Positions 9,256 through 18,695 of a DNA stretch of 64,000 bases are shown in pieces; positions within the stretch are counted from its first letter, which is position 1; every line of letters begins with the position of its first letter. Position numbers and translations under genes: made by a program. Origin of the DNA: Thraustochytrium sp. TN22 (taxonomy: Eukaryota > Sar > Bigyra > Thraustochytrida > Thraustochytriidae); the NCBI GenBank assembly GCA_013306675.1, contig JABLUY010000015.1, forward strand, positions 1 to 64,000. Direction: 5' to 3'. Below the pieces are notes generated by a model. That model worked only from the letters and a program-made list of their open reading frames with translations, did no database searches and was not told where the DNA came from.

Positions 9256-9272
9256 CTAGGGTTCTACCCTAG
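9256..9272. promoter_or_regulatory. Palindrome CTAGGGT-TCT-ACCCTAG upstream of RPS3A
   Basis: A perfect 7-bp inverted repeat with a 3-bp spacer lies about 121 bp upstream of the RPS3A start codon. Its arms carry the TAGGG/CCCTA core seen in telo-box promoter elements of ribosomal protein genes in plants. Its role here is inferred from position only. Confidence 0.4.
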
Positions 9273-10005
9273 TTTGCCACCCCGCGTTCCCGGCCTTAGG
9301 CGCGCGGCGCGCGTCTGCGGCGGAGTGAGGCGGGCGCGCGCCGCGTAAGGCGGTGTGCGCGCGTTGCGCAGACCGCGGCGGGGCTCTGGCCGATGTATTG
9401 GTGGGAGCAGACTGCGCAGGCCGGGGGGGGGAAAAGGCCGCGCGCGGACGCCGCTGAGGAGGACGATGGCGAATGATTGGCTGATGGGTCCTGATGGTGA
9501 CCTAATGGTCTGGACATGGTGAGTCATGGTCTGGACATGGTCTTCTTTCTAACGGAGTACGAGGGGGGCCGGGAAGGCAATGAGCTGGACTTGAGCTTGG
9601 GGCGGCGACAGTGAAGTCGTACTTGGTTGAGTGGCCGCGTCCTCGTGCTGGTCGCTCGTCGAGTTCTGGCAACAGCGCGCGGGCCCGGGGTCCAGTCTTC
9701 GGGTCCACTGGTGGCTGGCTGGCCGCAAGTGACGGCGCGTGGTTGCTCAACATGCCATGGTCGAAGTGAAGTCGCTGCTGCTACAAGTTGAACTTGGCGC
9801 CGCGACGGCCTTTGGCGTGGCCCTGCACCAACAGGTTGTTGAAGCGAGCGAGAGCAGAGCAGAGCAGAGCAGAGCCGAGCTGAGCTGAGCAGATCGACGA
9901 CGCGACGCGACGTGAGCGGCGAGAGCGCAACAGTCCACGCGGCGAGCAGCGAGGCAGGCCTTCGCTTCGTTCGGGACGGTGACGGGCCAGGCGCAGGAGG
10001 GCAGC
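9273..10005. other. Divergent intergenic region, RPS3A / homoserine dehydrogenase
   Basis: This 0.7 kb carries both upstream regions. It has a duplicated TGGTCTGGACATGG motif near 9508-9541, a G run near 9422-9430, and a short AGCAG tract near 9854-9878, the same pentamer that is expanded at 43795. No gene is seen. Confidence 0.45.
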
Positions 10006-11076
10006 ATGGCGGCGACCCGGTCGCTGGCGGTCTTCGGCTTCGGCAATGTAGGGCGCGTGCTGTGCGAGCAGGCGCTCGCGGCCGGGTGCGCCGTGCCAGT
10101 GGTGGCAGACTCCTCGGCGGCCGTGGTGAAGAAGGCCGGCCTGACGGAGCAGGATATTCGCACGCTGGGCGAGGCCAAGGCGAGCGGCACGCGGCTTGCG
10201 GATGCGGCGAGCCAGCTGAGCGGCGTGGACGTCGCCTCGCCGTCGGAGGCCGTGCAGCTCATGGCGGCGCTCCCGGGCAAGCCCGGCCTGGCCGACACGA
10301 GCGCTAATGCCAGCGCCGGCAAGGACTATCTGCTGCAGGCGCTCGAGGCCAAGCTGCCCATCGCGCTGGCCAACAAGAAGCCGCTCAGCGAGGACCTCGC
10401 CACCTTTAACAAGCTCACGGCGGACAACTCCCTCATCGGCTACGAGGCCACCGTGGGCGCCGGCCTGCCCGTCATTTGCACGCTGCAGCGCATGCTTGAC
10501 GCTGGGGACCGCGTCACTCGCGTCGAGGGCCAGCTGTCCGGCACGCTGGGCTACATCCTCAGTGCGCTCCAGGAGGGCGGCACCTTTAGCGACATTGTTC
10601 GCGAGGCCAAGGCTCAGGGCTTCACCGAGCCCGACCCCCGCGACGACCTTTCAGGCACCGACGTGGCGCGCAAGGCCCTCATCCTCGCGCGCACCATGGG
10701 CATCGATGTTTCCATGGACCAGCTCACCGTCGAGGCGCTCTTCCCGGACTCGTTTGCCGACCTCCCGCTCGACGAGTTCATGAGCCGCCTTCCCGAGCTC
10801 GACGATGACGTTGCCAAGCGCGTCAAGGCCGCCTCGGACGCCGGCGAGATGCTCCGTTACGCTGCCGTTGTCGAGCCGGGCAAGCCCATCTCCGTTGGCC
10901 TCGTCCAGGTCAAGGCCGATGCCCCGCTTGCCTCCCTTAAGGGCACCGACAACCTCGTCTCCTTCTCATCCGAGTGGTACAACACCTCGCCGACCGTCGT
11001 GCGTGGCCCCGGCGCTGGCCTTGAGGTCACTGCCGCCGGCGTCCTCGCCGACTTTATGTTCCTCACGCGCAAGTAG
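10006..11076 (+). CDS. hom: Homoserine dehydrogenase, monofunctional
   Basis: The 356-residue protein starts at the ATG at 10006; the frame opens slightly earlier only through a GTG. It reduces aspartate semialdehyde to homoserine with NAD(P)H, the branch point toward threonine and methionine. Residues 9-16 (VFGFGNVG) begin the Rossmann fold. Residues 201-223 fit the PROSITE-type family signature, with AKAQGFTEPDPRDDLSGTD leading to catalytic Lys223. The substrate-site segments ANKKPLSED and GYEATVGAGLPVI are present. It has neither an N-terminal aspartokinase domain nor a C-terminal ACT domain, so it resembles the short fungal-type enzyme in layout. No transit peptide is evident. Confidence 0.93.
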   Translation: MAATRSLAVFGFGNVGRVLCEQALAAGCAVPVVADSSAAVVKKAGLTEQDIRTLGEAKASGTRLADAASQLSGVDVASPSEAVQLMAALPGKPGLADTSANASAGKDYLLQALEAKLPIALANKKPLSEDLATFNKLTADNSLIGYEATVGAGLPVICTLQRMLDAGDRVTRVEGQLSGTLGYILSALQEGGTFSDIVREAKAQGFTEPDPRDDLSGTDVARKALILARTMGIDVSMDQLTVEALFPDSFADLPLDEFMSRLPELDDDVAKRVKAASDAGEMLRYAAVVEPGKPISVGLVQVKADAPLASLKGTDNLVSFSSEWYNTSPTVVRGPGAGLEVTAAGVLADFMFLTRK

Positions 11077-12066
11077 GCTTGCTTGAATTGAAGAAGGCTG
11101 ATTGATTGATGGATTGACCCGCTGACCCAACCTTGTCAGGCCGAGACAGTGGCGGCACGCCGGCACATGCCCGCATCAGGCTGGCCTCTCACGCTGCCAC
11201 GCCTTGCCATGGTGGCATGGTCACTGCCAGGCTCACAGGCAGGACTGCCAGGCATTCCGAGGCCCCTTGGGCCTTGCGTGCGCTTCTGCGCAACTGGCGC
11301 AACGCATCGAAACTCATCTCATCACTCACAAGCCAGCCTCCTTTGGCTGCGCCTGCCTGCATCTCTCTGAGTCTGAGTTAGCCTCTAGGCCTACAAGTTG
11401 TTGCCAGCCAGCCAGACATAGACTTTGCATTGCCGAGTCCGACGACGTGAGGCTCTCTCTGGCCGGCCGCCGCCGGCGGAACAACCAAAAGCTCCACCCC
11501 GCCATTAGCACACTGATGTGAGTCGGCGTCCAAGCAGCCAGCAACGAGCCAAGCTGCAGCCATGCTCTCCCAGCTCCCCGTCTGCCGCGCCACGCCCCGC
11601 CTCGTCCCGCCCCACCCCGCCCCGCCTCGCCTCAACTCGACTCGCCTCATCGCGCCACCCACTACACCCTTCTTCGGCAACGCGTCGGTACCATCGCCGG
11701 CTCCGATGACATCGCGAGACAGCCTGACGAGGCGTCGTGGAGCGGCACCACAAAACCGAGTCTTGGTCCGAGTTGGTCGGCGTGCTTTCGGGTTGCGTAG
11801 CGCTTCTGCAGCAGTGCAGCAGCAGCTTCGGCAGCTTCGGCAAGGCCGCTTCAAGTTCTGCGGCACTGGCTGAACGCGCATCCCGTAACTTACCAACCTC
11901 CGAGTCCCCTGATCCGTGGCCGCACGAGGCTCCTGGACACTAGACAGTGAGTGAAGCCGTGGGGGCCAAGTGGCACGCAGCTATGCTTGGTTCAGCTGGG
12001 CCAGTGCCGGCCACTGAGCCGCGCGCGCGCGCCCGCGCGCGCCCCTAGCAAAGTTGCAACCACATT
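11077..12066. other. Intergenic, no recognised gene
   Basis: About 1 kb of mixed sequence after homoserine dehydrogenase. It holds pyrimidine-rich CCGCCCCGCCTCGCC-type repeats near 11585-11640 and one TAGGCCTA palindrome at 11386-11393. Open frames here are short, overlap on both strands and lack any motif. Confidence 0.45.
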
Positions 12067-12067
12067 G

Positions 12068-12140
<73 letters not shown>
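12067..12140. repeat. (CAG)n trinucleotide tract
   Basis: About 22 nearly perfect CAG/AGC triplets, ending with a few CAA interruptions. It is open in several frames on both strands, giving poly-Ala, poly-Ser, poly-Gln or poly-Cys, so the open frames there mean nothing alone. Confidence 0.95.
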
Positions 12141-12141
<1 letters not shown>

Positions 12142-12164
12142 CGCCACCGGCCAGATAGGCGCAG

Positions 12165-12205
12165 AACAGACAGACAGACAGGCAGACTGCAGACAGGCAG
12201 ACTGC

Positions 12206-12258
<53 letters not shown>

Positions 12259-12259
12259 G
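12165..12259. repeat. (CAGA)n tetranucleotide tract
   Basis: Tandem ACAG/CAGA units, with two CAGGCAGACTG variants near 12180-12205, then a pure run to 12259. It ends one base before the ATG at 12261. Confidence 0.95.
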
Positions 12260-12260
12260 C

Positions 12261-12527
12261 ATGAGGCTGCCGCTGCAAAAGATGAGGAATCGCAGCGCGA
12301 GCCGCGCGAGCGCCGCGAGTAAGAAGCCGCAGGGCGACGCTGGTGGCAGCGTGTGCTCGCCGGCCACGCAGCGGTCCTTTCAGAGCGATGCGACGGCGCC
12401 CAAGAAGCGCCGCGCGTGGTCCATCATCAGCTCAGGCAGCGCTAGTAGCTCCAGCAAGCCCAAGCGCCTGCTCATGTGCAAGAGGAAGTCATTCACCAAG
12501 TGCACTTCGGCTGAGTCCTCCGCATGA
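12261..12527 (+). CDS. Possible small basic Ser/Lys-rich protein
   Basis: An 88-residue frame begins at the ATG directly after the CAGA tract. It is rich in Ser, Lys and Arg with patches such as PKKRRAW and KPKRLLMCKRKSF that would suit nuclear targeting or nucleic acid binding. I recognise no domain. The composition is less GC-driven than in the shadow frames nearby, which is the only argument that it may be real. It could be chance. Confidence 0.25.
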   Translation: MRLPLQKMRNRSASRASAASKKPQGDAGGSVCSPATQRSFQSDATAPKKRRAWSIISSGSASSSSKPKRLLMCKRKSFTKCTSAESSA

Positions 12528-13479
12528 GCGCTCGCATCGCTGGCGTGGATGAGCACTCGAGACCGAGGCGTGCACCATGGCCCGGGCCAGCGCCGATGCA
12601 GTCGCGCGGCAGCGGACTGCGCTCTTTGCAGCAGGTGGCCAGGAGCTCGGCTCGGCTCGTCAAGTGCAGCGCAATACATCACCACGCATACATCCTAGAG
12701 ATGAGTTTGCGCGTTTGCCGCGATGCGCTCGGGGTCAAGCAGGCCGTGGTCCTCTCTGCGTCGGCTGTTGGCACGTTGTGGTGCCTCTCACTGTTGGGCG
12801 CAGTCCTTTGTCGGTCTGGCTCGATATGAACAAGGGCAACCGCTAGTGTGGACGCGGCGTTTGACGTGATGGACATGCGAAGATGCCTCGGATCTCGTAG
12901 CTCCGGCTTCTCATCGACAACGCCGGAGGACGTCTCCCTCGGCTGGACTCTTCCGGGCCGTTTGTGGTCGGTCGCCGAGCTTGCTCGCCACACAATCAGA
13001 CTTCACGCAACGCGACGCGTCGCGCAAGAGGCGGCGCTGTCTAGCTAGCTAGTGTGAAGAGTCTTTCAGGCGGGCGGGCGATCAAAATCACTCTGCGTGG
13101 CTCTGAAGGTCTCCACTAGGAGCGAAGCGTATGCAAGAACGTCTGGTTCATGGGGTCACGACATGGCGAACCCGCATCCATCGCAACAACGCACGCTGCA
13201 TCATCTGCAGATCGAGCCAACTCCTGTTTTCTCGGTCCCACCCAAGGTGCGGTGCGGTGGCAGCGTCAGCGCGAGGGACACCGGGAAGAGCGCCCTCGCC
13301 GCCCGAAACTTTATGTCCTGCATGGCGTGCTGCGCAATCCTCTTCGAGCGATGCTTCCTCTTCGTTCGGCCGCCGACATTGTAAATATCCTTTCAGAAAC
13401 AGCTTTCGCATCGCACACAGACTTATCTGGCCTGGACGCCTTTCCATGAGAGCGCCAGTCGACCGCAGGCGCCAGACAT
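12528..13479. other. Intergenic, no recognised gene
   Basis: About 0.95 kb up to the DUF707 gene stop. It holds a short GCTAGCTAGCTA motif near 13040-13050. Its right part is probably the 3' end of the DUF707 gene. Confidence 0.4.
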
Positions 13480-16400
13480 TCAGGGGCGACGAGAAGTTTC
13501 CACCTGTGTGGACCGAGGGTGCCCTTTGAAAATACTCCCGGCAGAGGGCCATTGACGTTGGCCCCCCGTGACAGAAAGTTGCGAACTCTTCGCCACAGCG
13601 TTGTCGTTCTTGGAGCCCGTGTCTGGCGGTTGCGGCCGCGCGGGAGAGCCGGGTTGCAAGAGATGCTTCGGCTTCATGTTCACTCGGTGCCGGATGATGG
13701 TCTGCTTGTCAAGGTGCAGCTGAGGGAACTTAGCGTTGTGTGCATCGACGGTGACGTGTCCAGTGGTCCTGGTTGCGTTCCAGGCCATCTTGCAGTCGTA
13801 CGGTCTCGTGTTGATCGATTCTTCAACGCCGGCGTCCACCACGAGACGCTTGTAGAAGGTGTTGTTGCGGCCGCCAATTTTACGACCGCCTGTATGATTG
13901 AACGGCGTTGCGTCAACGACGGCGATGTTCTTGTTGCGGAGGAGCTGCGGCCAGATCGAGTCGAGACCGTAGCCGGAGAAGACGAGATCGTTGTCCCAGA
14001 GGGGAAAGAGGTAGTCTAGGGCGTCGACACGAAGGAATGGCGCCATAATCTCAACAAAGTTGACGTAGTGGAGTGCCAAAGTGCCGCGAACCACGTGGAT
14101 TGAGTAATGATAGCCAAAGTCGTACATGGCGGGCTGGCCGAGGCGCAGCTCGTAGAGATGCGCAATGTCAAACATGAGGCTCACCTTGGATGCTGCCATG
14201 TCCACGTCGTCATCGGGCAGCCAGACATACTCATAGGAGCGGTAGTCGATATTCCTGAGCGCGTACCTCACGAGCTGCCATTTCATGTCGGATACCTGAA
14301 ATGCGTATGTGGCTTCTCTCTTGTAGATCTCAAACGTCTCGGGATTCTCACCATAATACAGCACGCAGAGGTCGAATTCGGTCCGGTTGGCCCATTGCCG
14401 GTGGAGACTGTCGTCGCCAGCGACCACAATAATCAGGTTACGTCGATTGAGCTGGGCGATGCGCTTCTCGTTGTACCAAAGGGGCGGCAGAGTCGGGTCA
14501 ACGCGCAAGTCCTCCAGCACCTCGCGCTCCCACTCGATGGTGCCGACGGCATGCGTGGCATTTCGCAGCGGAGACGTGACGGCTTTCGTCCAATGAAACC
14601 AGCTGGGGCCGTTGCACCAGTCGATGTCCTTGTTCTCGCGAACTCGCTCGTGAAAATTGAACTTGGTCACGAAGTGCCTTTGCTCAAACGGAAGCGAATG
14701 ATTGCAGCGGAAGCGACGCACCCAGGCGGGCACGGATTCAGCGGCCGCAAATTCCTCCTCCGTGGCGCCGCCGGCAGTCCCGAGGCCGTCCTGACGGTAG
14801 CTCGCCTGATCGACAATGGCGATGGGGGCATCGAGGAGCAGCTGCGGCCACAGGGAACCGAGCCAGGCGCCGGAGCCGCGCAAAGTTGACAGAATCTGGA
14901 CGAGCGTATCAACGCGAATGAGCGGCGCGTTTAAGGGAACGCGTGACACGAAGCGGGCAGCCAAGCCCGGTTGCGTTCGCTCAAAGGCAGTGCGCGCCTC
15001 GCCGGGCCGCGGCCAAGAGGACTTGAGCTTAAGCGGACCATCCCAGGCCGGGTGCGCAATGCGTAAGCCGAGCCGTGTTGCCGTGTTGACGAGCTGCGCC
15101 AGCGTGGGCGCCTCCATGTGCACGTCACTGTCGGGGATCCATACAAACTCGAATTCGCTCTTCCAGCTGGCGATGCGCGTGAGCGCCCAGCGCGCGGTGT
15201 CAAATTTGGAGCCGACACCCTCCTCGGCGGCCAGGTAAATGTCGGCAAGGTTCTTGACCTCATCGCAATTTGTCGTGGCCTCGGCGCAGATGGCGACGAT
15301 GTCGAACATTTCGTAGCCGCTCCATGCACGGAGATTGGTCAGAGCTTGCCCAAGCGCCGGCCCATGTCCAATGGAGAGCACAACAAGCGTCCGCCAGCGG
15401 ACCTTGCGCAAGCTCGAGGAGGAGAACCAGGTCGGTCCGACGGTAGCGTCCACAACGCACGCCGGCTGTGCGTCAGTGTCCGGGCGTCCCGGTCTAGGAA
15501 TTGCCGGATCCAGTTCTTGCGTTGCCGAAACCTTCTGGGGCGCTGCCGGAGGCAGTTTTGGCGTTGTCGAAGCTGCGGGCAAAGCTGCCTCTCCCCCCGT
15601 GGAGGGTGGCGCAGAGCGCTCCCGAATCGCTTCGATACACTCGGGCCGGTGCCACGTCCCGGCGTCATGAATGCGAACTGGCATGTAGGGTGTTGCATCC
15701 ACGATGGCGACATCAGCCGTGGGGGGCATGCTTGCGTTGGTGACGAAGGCAGGCATCACAACTTCTGGCCCGCAGGTCATCTCGAAGAGGGCACCAGACA
15801 AGAAGTACGTGTGCAAGACCTGCAAGAGGTCGCCGCGTACGAAGGGCGCCTCCAGGCTGAGACTTTCTTCGAAGTGCAGCATATCGCTCTTGGTCTCCAC
15901 TTTACGGTCCCGGTGCGCCTTCATGACCTGAAAGTGAGAGTCCGAGTCCGACGCCACCGTCGGACCCCGCGCCGGAGCGCCAACACGCACGTCGAAGCTG
16001 GACGCGATCTGCAGCATACGAAGCACGCTTTCCGCTGGCATGCGGACTTGCGGATCCGGGAACCATATGTACTCATACTCATACTCTCGCCACATTTGCG
16101 CCTGGAGCGCCTTGGCAGCCATACGCCACTTATCAGGCCGGGCTGAGGCCTGGTTTGATTCAGGAGCAGGGCTAGGAGCAGTGAAGATCCACTTTGCCAT
16201 GGACATGACGCTCTCTGGCACACCGGCCTCGGGATACCTCGTCGGGTCCAGAACAATGCCAACGTGCAGCAACGGGGAACCCATCCAGTGCTGCATCTGC
16301 CACATCGAAGCTGGCGTCGCCACGAGGATGATGAGCGAAGTGCCCTTGCGCTCTTCCAGTTCCGACGCGGTCCACCAGTGCACCTTCGGACATTTTGGGG

Positions 16401-16710
16401 ACGACAAGGCTGCGTGCAAATTGCGTTGCTCGCTCAGCGCTGCGAGGGCATCGACCATGCATGCATCGGCCGGCATCCTTGCCGCCAAATCCGTGTCCAT
16501 GTTTTCAGGGAGAGGCACCGGCACCGGGTCCGTCTCTAGCAGCACGTCACTGAAGAGGCTCCTCAGGCTCTGCTGCTGAGGAAGACCTTGTATTTCCTCG
16601 AAAATCCGCATGTCTATCAGGAGCAGTACGCAGATCACGGCGGCTGCAGCCGCCATGAAGTGCCGCGCTCGCATATTGCGCCTAGACTTTGCGCCTCGCG
16701 CCGACCACAT
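13480..16710 (-). CDS. Type II membrane protein with three tandem DUF707-like glycosyltransferase-type modules
   Basis: I chose the ATG at 16710 (1,076 residues) because it places a basic N-terminus before one hydrophobic segment at residues 18-33, the layout of a Golgi type II enzyme; the open frame upstream is low complexity. Three related modules follow. Each has a Y/F-E-Y/F-x-W-x-P-D motif (YEYIWFPDPQVRM at 212-224, FEFVWIPDSDVHM at 520-532, YEYVWLPDDDVDM at 826-838), then an AP-F/L-x-R-V/G-D segment, then IAVVDATP or a variant. This matches DUF707, a plant and protist family thought to be glycosyltransferase-like. Only the third module keeps the full DDD and the WPQLL segment with its neighbours; the first has lost the acidic core. 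A proline-rich linker (residues 365-410) separates modules 1 and 2. Substrate is unknown. Confidence 0.8.
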   Translation of the reverse strand: MWSARGAKSRRNMRARHFMAAAAAVICVLLLIDMRIFEEIQGLPQQQSLRSLFSDVLLETDPVPVPLPENMDTDLAARMPADACMVDALAALSEQRNLHAALSSPKCPKVHWWTASELEERKGTSLIILVATPASMWQMQHWMGSPLLHVGIVLDPTRYPEAGVPESVMSMAKWIFTAPSPAPESNQASARPDKWRMAAKALQAQMWREYEYEYIWFPDPQVRMPAESVLRMLQIASSFDVRVGAPARGPTVASDSDSHFQVMKAHRDRKVETKSDMLHFEESLSLEAPFVRGDLLQVLHTYFLSGALFEMTCGPEVVMPAFVTNASMPPTADVAIVDATPYMPVRIHDAGTWHRPECIEAIRERSAPPSTGGEAALPAASTTPKLPPAAPQKVSATQELDPAIPRPGRPDTDAQPACVVDATVGPTWFSSSSLRKVRWRTLVVLSIGHGPALGQALTNLRAWSGYEMFDIVAICAEATTNCDEVKNLADIYLAAEEGVGSKFDTARWALTRIASWKSEFEFVWIPDSDVHMEAPTLAQLVNTATRLGLRIAHPAWDGPLKLKSSWPRPGEARTAFERTQPGLAARFVSRVPLNAPLIRVDTLVQILSTLRGSGAWLGSLWPQLLLDAPIAIVDQASYRQDGLGTAGGATEEEFAAAESVPAWVRRFRCNHSLPFEQRHFVTKFNFHERVRENKDIDWCNGPSWFHWTKAVTSPLRNATHAVGTIEWEREVLEDLRVDPTLPPLWYNEKRIAQLNRRNLIIVVAGDDSLHRQWANRTEFDLCVLYYGENPETFEIYKREATYAFQVSDMKWQLVRYALRNIDYRSYEYVWLPDDDVDMAASKVSLMFDIAHLYELRLGQPAMYDFGYHYSIHVVRGTLALHYVNFVEIMAPFLRVDALDYLFPLWDNDLVFSGYGLDSIWPQLLRNKNIAVVDATPFNHTGGRKIGGRNNTFYKRLVVDAGVEESINTRPYDCKMAWNATRTTGHVTVDAHNAKFPQLHLDKQTIIRHRVNMKPKHLLQPGSPARPQPPDTGSKNDNAVAKSSQLSVTGGQRQWPSAGSIFKGHPRSTQVETSRRP

Positions 16711-16826
16711 CGTTCGTGCTTGTCCTGCGCGTGCACTGCCAGTGCCCGCCTTGAGTGAGTGCCTGCAAGTGCCACGTGTACGTGCCTTACGCCAAGCCGT
16801 CACGTCGGGCCTGGACGCTGTCGCCA

Positions 16827-16857
<31 letters not shown>

Positions 16858-18189
16858 TGACGGCGACGACGACGCCCTTCTCCCCCCCCAAACCCCACCC
16901 CCCGCGCTCCCGCGCCACCGACGCAGGATGTGCTTGCGAGTTGAGGTTGTGTGCGTGAGTCTGGCGCACGCCGCACGGTGACGTTCGAGCACGCCCATGT
17001 CAACGAAGGTGTCTCCAAAAATTGCAGTAGTAGGCCTAGGCCTAGGCCTAGTTTCGGTGAAGGCACTGCCAGTGACAGTAGGCCTAATGCCACGGGACCT
17101 TTGGCTCTCTGGCTTTGAGCCTCTCTCCCACCGCCTGAACAACCGAGAGCTTCACCACACCCACTGGCACTCGGGCCGGCCGGGTCGGAGTCAACGCAGC
17201 CACTGCCACCAGTCTGCCAGCCAGCCAGTTGGTACTACACTGCAGCCAGGCTCTCCCACCGGCGGCTAGCTCCCCGTGGCCCCGTCTGCCCCGGCTCGCC
17301 TTGCCCCGGCTTGTCCCGGCTCGCTTCGCCTTGCCTCGACTTGCCTCGTCACGCCTCGCCTTGCCCCGCCTCGCTGCGACGTGAGGTTCTGCAGCGACGA
17401 CAACACGATGATGATGCTTGGCCCTGTGAGCGATCTGCAGCTACAACCTGTGAGCGATCGATCTGCAGCTTCGACATGAGTGATCACTGCCACCCGACGC
17501 CGATCGGTCACTGGACCGCAAGTACACGCAGGATGGGGTCTGCGACCGTCTACCGCCGGCACTTCACGAGCCAGCCTACGAAAGTCGACCTTTCCACGAA
17601 GTCTGGGTTAGCTTCGACACTGAATGGGGGAAAGCCCCCTGCGGCCCTCGCTACCCTCGGTGGGCGCCTGCACGGTCGTCGAACCCAGCGTAAACAAGAC
17701 CTTGGGCATGTATTTGATCGTTCTTCTCTTCACCCATGGTGAAATCGGCGTCGCCGAGATGACCCTGCTGCAGAAGTGCCCAAGCACTACCAGCCCAATC
17801 GCGAGGAAGGAGGCAACAGGGGCCCACTCAACCGACATAGGAGCCCTGATGTCGATGGGTTTCAGGGCACTCGCATCGGGGAGCCGGAGCGAATTCTCTG
17901 CAAGTGGAGAGCCAAGTTCTCTTCGACCAGCAACTAACTCGTGTTTCCCTTTGACGGCGGGCAGCAAGGGTGCGCCAGGTACCTGCATGTCTGCTCCGTC
18001 GAGGACCCACGCACTCACAGTCAGGATCATGAGATCAAGTTGATCGGACTCATCCCTTCCTATCTCTTTCATCTTCTGGCTTCCCAAAGTCGAAAGAGCG
18101 AGCCCACTGAGCCTTTTCCTACATCATCGCGCGGAGGGCGAAGAGCAGCGTGCCCCCGCGGCGGCCAGCAAGCAGCAGCGCCGCGGAGC
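16711..18189. other. Intergenic: DUF707 gene upstream region and weak frames
   Basis: Contains GC-rich GACGAC-type repeats near 16838-16875 and, at 17031-17051, three overlapping TAGGCCTA palindromes with another at 17079-17086. On the minus strand a 154-codon frame from 18072 to 17608 has one hydrophobic segment (SFLAIGLVVLGHFC) and could be a small membrane protein, but nothing supports it beyond openness. Confidence 0.35.
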
Positions 18190-18425
18190 ATGGCGTCCGG
18201 CGGCGGTTTCTCGCTCGCCATCCTGCTTTGGGAGATGTTCAATGGTGTGCAGCCCTTCAAGGACGAGGCGAAACCCGCTGCACATCATGCAGCGCGTCGC
18301 CATGAACAACGAGCGGCCGCCGCTGAACGAGGACATGCCGCACTTGCTATGGGAGATTCTCCAGAGCGCCTGGGACCCTGTCCCAGACATGATGCCTCCG
18401 GTCGCCATAAAACTCGGCCACTAGG
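18190..18425 (+). pseudogene. Relic of a TKL-type protein kinase C-lobe
   Basis: One frame reads FSLAILLWEMFNGVQPFKDE, the alpha-F helix region (subdomain IX-X) of tyrosine kinase-like kinases. After a frame change near 18270-18290 the next frame reads HIMQRVAMNNERPPLNEDMP followed by LLWEILQSAWDPVPDMMPP, the subdomain XI segment with its conserved W-D/P pattern. Nothing upstream supplies an ATP site or HRD/DFG motifs, so only the last third of a kinase domain survives, in two frames. It is a host gene fragment rather than a mobile element. Confidence 0.65.
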
Positions 18426-18695
18426 AGTGTCCAAGGCTTGGCTTGGCTAGCTAGAAGCTCATGGCTAGCAAGGGAGAATGGCCGACTGCGTTGGAGGCAG
18501 TGGCCCGCTCAAGATTCCTGGAACGTGGTCCCACTCGCGTCGCCAATCCACTCGCGTCGCCAATTAAGAAAGACAAGCATACTTCCTCGCACAAGTCTGT
18601 GCATTGTGAATCGATCCTCTCAGGCACTTTTTTCCACTTGCCGTCGTCATACGCCGTCGTCACACACAAAGCTAAAACATGTCTCAACAACGGAA
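18426..18695. other. Spacer between kinase relic and PP2C gene
   Basis: AT-richer than its neighbours, with a CTAGCTAG motif at 18446 and a duplicated CACTCGCGTCGCCAAT element at 18533-18563. It is probably the PP2C 3' end. Confidence 0.4.

Noticed and set aside
11951-12322. Poly-Ala protein and poly-Cys protein
   Set aside because: Repeat translation of the CAG and CAGA tracts in every frame; no flanking domain.
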